Shown piece after piece: positions 14,332 through 20,281 of a DNA stretch of 20,281 nt (position 1 is its first letter; each line of letters starts with the position of its first letter). The stretch is from Treponema sp. (lineage in GTDB: Bacteria; Spirochaetota; Spirochaetia; Treponematales; Treponemataceae): positions 1 through 20,281 of the forward strand of contig JAEDCY010000043.1 in the NCBI GenBank assembly GCA_016293915.1, read 5' to 3'. The position numbers and the translations under genes are program-made. The notes under the pieces are model-generated. The model was not told the origin of the DNA and did not search any database. It saw nothing but the letters and a program-made list of their open reading frames with translations.

Positions 14332-15874
14332 GCGCTTCTGTAGTATGAACTGTAACTGTTGTATTGTAGCAGTCGAACATGTTTTCTACACCGGCCGGAC
14401 GGCTCTTGGCAGAAATCAAACTTACAACCGGTACAATAATCAGAGAAGCCAGCATGCTGAATACACCAGAATAAAGCGAGTTCTTGAATACCAGACCAAA
14501 GAAAGGTCCAGAAACATGAAGCACACCCAGAGAAATGCTGAGCTGAATCAGCATCATACAAACACCAAAACAGAAAGAAGTTGCAACAGCAGCCTTACTT
14601 GTTTTCTTCCAGTACAAACCATAAAGAAAAGGAGCAAGGAAAGCACCAGACAAAGCCCCCCAGGAAACACCCATGAGCTGAGCAATAAAGGTTACTTTTG
14701 ATTTAGCCTGAACAATTGCAATTACCGCAGAAATTACGATGAATACTGCAACAAAAGCACGGAGTACAAAAAGATTCTGCTTATCACTAGCTTCCTTCTT
14801 TTTGAAAGAGTTGATGAAGTCCAAAGTCAAAGTTGAGCTTGAAGTCAAAACAAGTGAAGAAAGTGTAGACATAGAAGCCGAAAGAACAAGAATCAAAACT
14901 ACACCAATCAAAATGTCCCCAAGACCAGAAAGCATTGTTGGAACAACAGCATCAAAACCTTCTGCCTTTACCTGTTCCGGAGAAAGGAAGAGACGGCCAA
15001 AGCCACCAAGGAAGTAACATCCACCTGCAATGATGATTGCAAAGAAAGTCGAAATCATTGTTCCGATTTTAATAGAACGTTCGTTTTTGATTGCATAAAA
15101 CTTACCAACCATCTGAGGAAGTCCCCAGGTTCCAAGAGAAGTCAAAAGAACAACAATCAGAAGGTAAAAAGGCTGAGGTCCAAGGAAGGAAGAATAAGCC
15201 CCCTTCATAACAGGAGATTCAATTTCAGACATCAAAGCCATAGACTGCATAAAGCCGCCGTTCTTAGAAAGAACTGCAAGAATTACAGCCACAATACCAA
15301 TGAGCATGATGATTCCCTGAATGAAGTCGTTTACAGCAGTTGCCATATAACCGCCTACAATTACGTAGATAGCAGTAAGAACTGCCATAACGATTACACA
15401 AACAGAATAATCAACATTAAAAGCCATTCGGAAAAGACGTGAAAGCCCGTTGAAAAGCGAAGCTGTATAAGGAATCAGGAACAAGAAGGTGATTGCAGAA
15501 GCTGCAATCTTGAGCCCCTTTGATTCATAACGCTGGCCAAAGAAATCAGGCATGGTCTTTGAGTTCAAATGCTGAGTCATAACACGTGTGCGGCGACCAA
15601 GAATTGCCCAAGGCATAAGAGAACCAATAAAGGCATTACCCAAACCAATCCAGGTTGAAGCAACGCCAAAGTTCCAGCCGAACTGACCTGCATATCCAAC
15701 AAAAATTACGGCAGAAAAGTAAGATGTACCGTAAGCAAAAGCGGTGAGCCAGGGACCAACAGCCCGTCCTCCCAATACATAACCGTTAACATTATTACTA
15801 ACTGCACGACACTTGATACCAACAAAAACGAAAACGGCAAAGAAGATAATAAGTAAAGATAGCTTTATAATCAT
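14321..15874 (-). CDS. Sodium:solute symporter (SSS/PutP family)
   Basis: An inner-membrane transporter of 517 aa with about 13 predicted membrane segments, the usual number for this family. Family marks are the N-terminal GYVLGGRAVGPWLTAFAYG (31-49), the VGGYMATAVNDFIQG segment (173-187) and the Na2-site-like SASMSTLSSLVLTSSS (332-347). The substrate is not evident; relatives carry proline, pantothenate, sugars or other organic solutes with sodium. The start at 15874 is supported by TTTACT, a 17-nt spacer and TATTAT ending 10 nt before the ATG. There is no Shine-Dalgarno, so the mRNA is nearly leaderless. It converges with metA, overlapping 11 bp, with no terminator hairpin visible between them. 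Confidence 0.9.
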   Translation of the reverse strand: MIIKLSLLIIFFAVFVFVGIKCRAVSNNVNGYVLGGRAVGPWLTAFAYGTSYFSAVIFVGYAGQFGWNFGVASTWIGLGNAFIGSLMPWAILGRRTRVMTQHLNSKTMPDFFGQRYESKGLKIAASAITFLFLIPYTASLFNGLSRLFRMAFNVDYSVCVIVMAVLTAIYVIVGGYMATAVNDFIQGIIMLIGIVAVILAVLSKNGGFMQSMALMSEIESPVMKGAYSSFLGPQPFYLLIVVLLTSLGTWGLPQMVGKFYAIKNERSIKIGTMISTFFAIIIAGGCYFLGGFGRLFLSPEQVKAEGFDAVVPTMLSGLGDILIGVVLILVLSASMSTLSSLVLTSSSTLTLDFINSFKKKEASDKQNLFVLRAFVAVFIVISAVIAIVQAKSKVTFIAQLMGVSWGALSGAFLAPFLYGLYWKKTSKAAVATSFCFGVCMMLIQLSISLGVLHVSGPFFGLVFKNSLYSGVFSMLASLIIVPVVSLISAKSRPAGVENMFDCYNTTVTVHTTEALTE

Positions 15875-15884
15875 GATACTATGT

Positions 15885-15913
15885 ATAATAACAAAAAATA
15901 CATTGAGAGTAAA
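15885..15913 (-). promoter_or_regulatory. Promoter of the symporter gene
   Basis: On the minus strand TTTACT (15913-15908), a 17-nt spacer and TATTAT (15890-15885) lie 10 nt upstream of the ATG. They match consensus at four and five of six positions, so transcription would start about 3 nt before the start codon. Confidence 0.5.
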
Positions 15914-15921
15914 GATGTTTA

Positions 15922-16071
15922 GTCATACTGAATTTGTTTGTAATGTCATGCTGAAACATAGGGAGCGACACTGCTATGCAGTGTAAAAACAGTCCAGTGG
16001 ACTGTTTTTAGCGAGTCTCCGAGCAGCTATGCTGCGAAGGTTCAGCATGACGATACTTTTTGGACATCCCC
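15922..16071. repeat. Composite palindromic element with three internal hairpins
   Basis: A degenerate GTCAT copy (15922-15943) precedes a large element. Its outer arms GTCATGCTGAA (15945-15955) and TTCAGCATGAC (16041-16051) are a perfect 11-bp stem. Inside are ACACTGC-TAT-GCAGTGT (15968-15984), AAAAACAGTCC-AGT-GGACTGTTTTT (15985-16009) and GCAGC-TAT-GCTGC (16023-16035). The tail to 16071 matches 19473-19503 at 30 of 31 positions. No ORF or tRNA features were found. Confidence 0.85.
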
Positions 16072-16084
16072 GACTAGACAGACT

Positions 16085-16112
16085 GTCATTGTCCGGCTTG
16101 CCCGGACAATCT
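16085..16112. repeat. GTCAT-type palindrome at the purB stop
   Basis: Ends GTCAT and ATCT frame a perfect 9-bp stem (ATTGTCCGG / CCGGACAAT) with loop CTTGC. It lies immediately after the purB stop codon (16113-16115). No T run follows on the minus strand, so rho-independent termination is not clear, though the hairpin could protect the purB mRNA 3' end. Confidence 0.8.
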
Positions 16113-17534
16113 TTATTTACACAACTCTTTATATTTCAAAGCTAACCGTTTACTTTTTATAGCCGCCAAACCACAGTAATTTGACGGATGCTCAAAGAAC
16201 TGTGCAGGATTTTCCACACCAAGCTTTTCGAGCTGGGCTGTAATGTCTGCATATTCTTTTTCGTGAGTCTTAAGAACCTCGAAGAAAGTCTTTCCGCTCT
16301 GCTCTGCTTCCAAAGTAATCTTACGGATAATTTCGTGGCCGTCGTTGTAGCCTGCTTCGCCAAGAAGAATGTAAGCCGGTTCTGCAAGAACGCCACCACG
16401 AACCTTTCCGCCGGCATTTTCGAGATTTCTTGCCATGCCTTCCTTATCAGCCTGGAGGCCTTTAACAACGCTGTTCATGCGGGCAACAGCCATTGTAAAG
16501 CCGCTTACATAGTCAGCAATAAAGCGCTGGCTTGCAGAGTTTGTAAGGTCACGCTGATGTTCAGAAATCTGATCCATATAGAAAGTAATTACGCGAGGGC
16601 ACATTGCCTTCCACAAAGATTTAACGTGCTCACTGTTCCAAGGGTTTCTCTTCTGAGGCATTGTTGAGCTACCTACCTGAGTTGCTGCAAAGTACTCAAA
16701 TACTTCACCAATTTCGCTTCTCTGGAGGTTGCGAAGGTCATCAGCAAGATTAGCAATAATACCAAAGGCAACATTCATCTCAAGCAAAAGTCTCAAAACA
16801 TATTCAGGCTCAACAAGCTGATTTGAATACTCGCTTGGAGTAAGACCCAGGAACTCAGTATATGTGCGCTCGAGCTCTTCAGGATCTTTTACAATCATTG
16901 AAGGACCGTTGTAAGAACCAACCGGGCCGGCCAGCTTACCAACCAGCTGATTGCTCAATTCTTCAATGCGCAAAATAGATTTTCCAAGGCGGCTAACAAA
17001 TTCTGCAATGCTCCATCCAAAAGTAATAGGTACAGCGTGCTGTCCGTGTGTACGGCCAACCTGTGGTGTAGCGCATTCGCGCTCAGCAATATCACAAAGA
17101 TAATTTTCAAGCTTTTTAAGTTCTGGAAGCACAACATTCTGTGTAACGTCGCGCATACGGCAGCTGAGGGCTGTATCAAGAATATCAACCGAAGTTGCAC
17201 CAAGGTGAATAAGAGGTCCGATTTCTGAATCAACCTTCGTCTTCATAACGTTTACAAGAGCACGGATATTGTGCTTTGTTTTTTCCTCTTCTGTATAAAC
17301 TTCCTGAGGGTCAATATTTGCGGCAACGTCGTCGAGCTTTTTGGCAACATCATCAGTTAATTTACCGCGAAGTTTGAGGTGAGCTTTTACAAGGGCTGCT
17401 TCACATTTTGCGCAGGAACGGATAGAAGCTTCTTCTGAAATATACTTAGAAAGGCCGGCAAATGCTTCGGCTTCCGACAAAGAGTATCTGTGATCGATAC
17501 AAGAAAGGTTTTCAAAAATGTTTCGTGTTTCCAT
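16113..17534 (-). CDS. purB: Adenylosuccinate lyase
   Basis: It cleaves SAICAR to AICAR and adenylosuccinate to AMP in purine synthesis, as a cytoplasmic homotetramer. The product is 473 aa, usual for the family. Seen are LGATSVDILD (111-120, substrate binding), the catalytic His region GRTHGQHAVP (160-169) and the fumarase/aspartase superfamily signature GSSTMPQKRNP (288-298), including the catalytic serine loop. The start at 17534 is fixed by family alignment. A perfect TATAAT (17547-17542) stands 7 nt before the ATG with no Shine-Dalgarno, so a leaderless transcript is likely. The gene is flanked on both sides by palindromic repeats and appears to be transcribed on its own. Confidence 0.96.
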   Translation of the reverse strand: METRNIFENLSCIDHRYSLSEAEAFAGLSKYISEEASIRSCAKCEAALVKAHLKLRGKLTDDVAKKLDDVAANIDPQEVYTEEEKTKHNIRALVNVMKTKVDSEIGPLIHLGATSVDILDTALSCRMRDVTQNVVLPELKKLENYLCDIAERECATPQVGRTHGQHAVPITFGWSIAEFVSRLGKSILRIEELSNQLVGKLAGPVGSYNGPSMIVKDPEELERTYTEFLGLTPSEYSNQLVEPEYVLRLLLEMNVAFGIIANLADDLRNLQRSEIGEVFEYFAATQVGSSTMPQKRNPWNSEHVKSLWKAMCPRVITFYMDQISEHQRDLTNSASQRFIADYVSGFTMAVARMNSVVKGLQADKEGMARNLENAGGKVRGGVLAEPAYILLGEAGYNDGHEIIRKITLEAEQSGKTFFEVLKTHEKEYADITAQLEKLGVENPAQFFEHPSNYCGLAAIKSKRLALKYKELCK

Positions 17535-17541
17535 AAACGGA

Positions 17542-17570
17542 ATTATAACGGATTTTTTACTTATGTGGAA
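17542..17570 (-). promoter_or_regulatory. Promoter of purB
   Basis: On the minus strand TTCCAC (17570-17565), a 17-nt spacer and a consensus TATAAT (17547-17542) precede the ATG by 7 nt. Transcription should start at or next to the start codon. Confidence 0.55.
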
Positions 17571-17606
17571 TACGGTCGAACCTTAAAGCGCGATGGTTGG
17601 ATCTGC

Positions 17607-17673
17607 GGTCCCTGAGCCTGAAATTACGGTGGTTGAGCCTGTAACTACGGTGGTTGAGCTTGTCGAAACCACC
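17607..17673. repeat. GGTGGTT-type repeat with 21-bp tandem half-elements
   Basis: Units starting at 17607 (GGTCCCTGAGCC), 17628 (GGTGGTTGAGCC) and 17649 (GGTGGTTGAGCTTG) are spaced exactly 21 bp apart. The last is a complete short palindrome ending CGAAACCACC at 17673. The cluster lies between purB and the OMP-like gene, ending 13 bp before that gene's stop codon. It occupies most of this 152-bp gap. Confidence 0.85.
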
Positions 17674-17686
17674 TCAGCCCCTACCC

Positions 17687-18337
17687 TTAAAAATTCCAGG
17701 TACAGCCGATATAAGGCTTTACATAAAAGGCAAAAAACTGCTTCACAGATTTATCAATAGAAGCAGCCCAATCTACCCATTGGGTTTCTGGAGTTTTCTG
17801 AGCTTCAACAACATTGCTTGCAGTATTATTTACAAGAGCATTAATATAAACAGGCACAACATCATCCGATTTACCATTCGTCAAAAAATCAAAATCAAGA
17901 CGAAGTCCTAAAACAGGAGAAAATCTTTTCTTTTTAAAAAACTTTACGCTTAAATCAGATTCAAGACCAAACTCAATATGCTCAGGAGTATAAAATGTAG
18001 AATGAACTCCTGCCCCTGCCGTCAGCAAAATATTATCATTTTCATAAATTTTAAAACATGGACCTGCTGCAAGGTTAATTCCAAAAGTTGTATCTACAAA
18101 AAAGTTAATAGCTTCATAAAAGCCAAATCTGTTTTTCCACAAATAATTATGATTAGTAATTCCCAAAACATTACCCGAATACTGAAAGCCCAGCGACTCC
18201 ATATATTTTAAATTATCCCAGGTAATGTATTTATATTGATACAAAGAAAAAGGCTGAGTAGAAATCTGCAAATCAGACTCCGCAAAACAAACAGCCCCTG
18301 TAATCAAAATCAACAAAGAAATAAAAAACTTTTTCAT
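17687..18337 (-). CDS. Hypothetical outer-membrane protein, beta-barrel-like
   Basis: 216 aa, family not recognised. The signal peptide MKKFFISLLILITGAVCFA is followed by ESDLQ. The mature part has alternating strand patterns (for example GLESDLSVKFFKKKRF and SPVLGLRLDFDF) and ends YIGCTWNF, the terminal Phe expected of outer-membrane barrels. Its general make-up resembles the 247-aa protein at 10042-10785, but no shared motif was seen. It lies 34 nt downstream of the Rpn nuclease gene in the same direction, so the two may be co-transcribed. A G-rich stretch (GGGGTGGGG) is the only candidate ribosome site. Confidence 0.7.
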   Translation of the reverse strand: MKKFFISLLILITGAVCFAESDLQISTQPFSLYQYKYITWDNLKYMESLGFQYSGNVLGITNHNYLWKNRFGFYEAINFFVDTTFGINLAAGPCFKIYENDNILLTAGAGVHSTFYTPEHIEFGLESDLSVKFFKKKRFSPVLGLRLDFDFLTNGKSDDVVPVYINALVNNTASNVVEAQKTPETQWVDWAASIDKSVKQFFAFYVKPYIGCTWNF

Positions 18338-18371
18338 ATCAAAACCCCACCCCAGAATACTACCACAATTT

Positions 18372-18677
18372 TCACTTCGTCACAATCTGTTTCTGAAGTT
18401 CGAGCTGTTTTTGAAGCTCGAGAACCTGCTCCAGAGGAAGGCCAGAATAATGAGAAACCTTTTCTGGCAAGAGCTTATCAGCTAACATTGTTTTTGCGTT
18501 TTCAACAGCTTGCTGCATACGACCGTCACGGAGCCAGATTCTGACGTATGCTTCTTCATCATATTCAGTGAGTAAATTCATCCTAACCTCCGCCTTTTGT
18601 TCCCTTATGTAGCCTTCAAGAAGATTCAGCTCGCATGCCCAGTCTACAGCCTCATCAACGGCTTCTTCTATAGACAT
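18372..18677 (-). other. Possible internally initiated small protein from the Rpn gene
   Basis: Met202 of the Rpn gene (ATG at 18677) is preceded by AAGGA with 7-nt spacing, a good internal ribosome site. Starting there gives a 101-aa C-terminal product beginning MSIEEAVDEA. This resembles the RpnS antitoxins made from inside E. coli rpn genes. The codons here are also conserved for the full protein (KEKGMS), so the site may be coincidence. Confidence 0.25.
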
Positions 18678-19280
18678 TCCCTTTTCCTTGTTTTCATTAA
18701 TCCTGCTTACAAACTGTATATAATCATACAACGGTTTACATTTTTTTTGAAGTGATAAATTATATTCTTTATTAACATTCAAAACCCTTGCCGTCCATTC
18801 AAATCTTCCACTTTTATCTTCATGCATAAAAGCATCTGAAAGTTTAAGTTCACAATCCTCATCTCGTTCTGTATCTCCATTGTAAAACACTATGTAATTA
18901 GGATTTGGAATCCTGATAATAGTACTTGTGCCAATCAATTCATGTTTAGAGTCAATATATTTCTGATACAACTGTGCAAAATAAAAGAAACCTCGTAAAG
19001 GCATGTTAGGATTCGTAGTCCGCTGATGTTCATATAAAGTCATTTGTGAATCGATAAGAAATGAAACATCATTATGCATTTTGATGTAAATAACATTTTC
19101 AAGTGTATTAAGTTCAAGCTCATTTGGGTCGGTATAATTAGTATTATTTAGAGCATTGTAAAGCTCCAGACGCCAGCGTTTACTGCGTTCAGTATCCTTA
19201 CCAAAAATTGCAATAAAAAGATGATCATACACTTTAGTTTGAGCTTTTACTGTTTTTGTGTTTTTTGTAGTTTCAATCAT
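18372..19280 (-). CDS. Rpn-family PD-(D/E)XK nuclease / putative transposase
   Basis: 302 aa, apparently full length. It matches the family once called transposase_31 and now recombination-promoting nucleases. Seen are a helical N-terminus (YDHLFIAIFGKD), the nuclease core VSFLIDSQMTLYEHQRTTNP (about 73-92) followed by NMPLR, the strand YIVFYNGD (about 129-136), LKLSDAF, and a C-terminal region with NENKEKGMSIEEAVDEAV and LTEYDEE. The tail ends ELQKQLELQKQIVTK, a short repeated hexad whose last part is identical in the broken copy downstream. AAGGAG lies 9-10 nt before the ATG at 19280. From published work, E. coli Rpn proteins cut DNA and some act in phage defence with a small internally translated inhibitor. 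Activity here is unproven. Confidence 0.85.
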   Translation of the reverse strand: MIETTKNTKTVKAQTKVYDHLFIAIFGKDTERSKRWRLELYNALNNTNYTDPNELELNTLENVIYIKMHNDVSFLIDSQMTLYEHQRTTNPNMPLRGFFYFAQLYQKYIDSKHELIGTSTIIRIPNPNYIVFYNGDTERDEDCELKLSDAFMHEDKSGRFEWTARVLNVNKEYNLSLQKKCKPLYDYIQFVSRINENKEKGMSIEEAVDEAVDWACELNLLEGYIREQKAEVRMNLLTEYDEEAYVRIWLRDGRMQQAVENAKTMLADKLLPEKVSHYSGLPLEQVLELQKQLELQKQIVTK

Positions 19281-19310
19281 ATTAGATTTTCTCCTTGTTT
19301 TATAAGTGTT

Positions 19311-19379
19311 GAGAATTTAAATCCCCACACCCTATAAATAGCCTCAAAACACACATTTCAGGAAATGATTTCAGAAAAA
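19311..19379. repeat. Rpn leader repeat, copy 1
   Basis: An AT-rich segment of about 69 bp lies 31 bp upstream of the intact Rpn start codon. It recurs with about 85-90% identity at 20213-20281, in the same orientation and about 900 bp away. It contains CACACC, TATAAATAG and CATTTCAGGAAATGATTT blocks. It is probably the conserved promoter or 5' leader of this gene family. Confidence 0.8.
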
Positions 19380-19383
19380 AAAA

Positions 19384-19503
19384 GGGGATGACCAATAAGT
19401 TTACTTCCTAGTGTCATTCCGAACTTGTTTCGGAATCTATAGGCCTAGATATAGTGTAGATGCTGAAACAAGTTCAGCATGACGATACTTTTTGGTCATC
19501 CCC
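19384..19503. repeat. 120-bp composite palindrome between the two Rpn loci
   Basis: Perfect 12-bp inverted ends, GGGGATGACCAA (19384-19395) and TTGGTCATCCCC (19492-19503), enclose two GTCAT-type elements in opposite orientation. These are 19413-19438 (stem ATTCCGAA / TTCGGAAT) and 19458-19483 (stem ATGCTGAA / TTCAGCAT). The right end is shared with the composite element at 16041-16071. Confidence 0.85.
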
Positions 19504-19543
19504 CTGAAACTTGCCATTGCGCCGAACGTAGCAACGTAGTAAT

Positions 19544-20259
19544 CTACTTCGTCACAATCTGTTTCTGAAGTTCAAAAACCTGCTCAAGTGGCAGACCAGT
19601 ACCTTCAGCAATTTTCTCTGGAGTCAAAACTTTCATTCTAAGAAAATTACGCGCAGTCTCCACGGCTTTCTGCTGCGAACCTTCTTCACGGCCTCGTCTT
19701 TCTGCATTGTTTATTAGAGTATTTCTGTCGCGTTCGTAAATAAATCTTGAATTTTGAATGAACCAGTTATCGTCTGCTTCACTCATATCTTTTACAGTAT
19801 TTTCTGCAGCCATAATTCCTTTTTCACTCCTGACAAGTTCACTCATATAATCAGCGTTCTTATCCTTGTCAATATAACTAAAAAACAGGCCCCATTTTTC
19901 ATAGTATACCATGCCATTTCCTTAATGTCATCTTTTTCATAGTGAAAGTTTAGTATGGAAATCTGATAAATCTTTGGAGAATTCCATTCCTCTCCTTTTT
20001 TCGCATTATTATTGAGAAGTCTTGCTGCCTGTATTTCTGAACGGATTCCATAGTCGTATGATTCCTTCCAGGCCTGCATTTCAATATCAGATAATTCTCC
20101 ATTATCAAATTCAACACTGATATCATAACTCATACCTTTTTGCCCAGGTCCATCCTTAGGAGGTTCGTTTGGTTTTAGTATAACATTTTTGACATTTCGC
20201 CCAAGTACTGCAGAGAAAATTAAATTCCCACACCATATAAATAGTCTCAAAATGCACAT
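19544..20259 (-). pseudogene. Broken Rpn-family PD-(D/E)XK nuclease gene
   Basis: Two overlapping frames make up one decayed gene. The upstream frame holds the nuclease core: GMSYDISVEFDNGELSDIEM, then QAWKESYDYGIRSEIQAARL, with a likely catalytic Asp and the E-x-Q pair. The downstream frame (from 19912) holds KWGLFFSYIDKDKNADYMSE and the C-terminal tail LPLEQVFELQKQIVTK. They meet near 19905 out of frame; the segment normally found between EMAWYTM and KWGLFF in this family seems to be missing, so this is an internal deletion. Family sequence begins only at about 20217 (FSAVLGRN). Beyond that, the reading frame runs into a copy of the leader repeat, so the N-terminus is also lost. The apparent ATG at 20259 lies in the leader repeat and is not a native start. 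Confidence 0.8.
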
Positions 20260-20281
20260 TTCAGGAAATGATTTTAGAAAA
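20213..20281. repeat. Rpn leader repeat, copy 2 (to the window edge)
   Basis: Direct copy of 19311-19379 with about nine differences and one indel. Here the leader directly abuts the internal Rpn sequence FSAVLGRN, so the region between leader and nuclease core has been deleted. The copy may extend beyond the window. Confidence 0.8.

Noticed and set aside
15945..16051. tRNA or tmRNA, because of the cloverleaf-like pattern
   Set aside because: The arms have 3-nt loops, there is no T-loop consensus and no CCA-type acceptor end. The outer arms belong to the GTCAT repeat family.
16085..16112. Intrinsic terminator of purB
   Set aside because: The stem is good, but no T run follows on the minus strand, and its ends match the mobile GTCAT repeat. 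It is listed as a repeat.
19544..19912. Independent 122-aa gene
   Set aside because: Its sequence is the C-terminal part of an Rpn nuclease, and the upstream frame holds the matching N-terminal core, so it is part of a pseudogene.

Overview
The window looks like chromosomal DNA of a host-associated treponeme or a close spirochaete. This is an inference from three things. The tripartite efflux pump has an adaptor with no alpha-hairpin, as described for Borrelia BesA. Several secreted proteins end in an aromatic residue like outer-membrane barrels. The intergenic gaps are packed with short palindromic repeats. I could not run a search to confirm the genus. Nearly all genes are housekeeping or envelope genes; the right end is accessory.

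Layout. Positions 1-163 hold three 61-bp tandem hairpin repeats, followed by prmC (+), release-factor methyltransferase. A minus-strand block at 7135-1231 encodes a complete RND efflux system: TolC-like outer-membrane factor, membrane-fusion adaptor, RND permease and a small PII-like protein of the PG0541 type. A Rel (ppGpp) enzyme runs divergently (+, 7239-9083); its hydrolase site is degraded and it stops before an ACT domain. A minus-strand cluster at 13345-9209 follows: a pseudo-esterase of the HSL fold, a U32-family (TrhP-like) protein, a probable outer-membrane protein and a metallophosphatase lipoprotein. The last three are tightly coupled (1-nt gap, 1-nt overlap). metA (+, 13414-14331) diverges from the pseudo-esterase across a 33-bp perfect palindrome. 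It converges with, and overlaps, an SSS-family sodium symporter gene (-). purB (-) and a second outer-membrane-like protein (-) follow. The right end has an intact Rpn-family nuclease gene (-) and a broken second copy (-), which share a leader and a C-terminal tail.

The most striking content is non-coding. Two palindromic repeat families (one with ends GTCAT...ATCT, the other with ends GGTGGTT...AACCACC or GGTGATT...AATCACC) fill most gaps. Their stems vary by compensatory changes. Both families produce 21-bp tandem runs of half-elements beside a full element. The elements sit directly at stop codons and in several cases supply part of the stop codon. One copy at 15945-16051 carries three extra perfect hairpins inside its stem. 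Several minus-strand genes (purB, symporter, pseudo-esterase) have a -10 box so close to the ATG, with no Shine-Dalgarno, that leaderless mRNAs are likely.

No rRNA, tRNA, CRISPR array or complete insertion sequence was seen.
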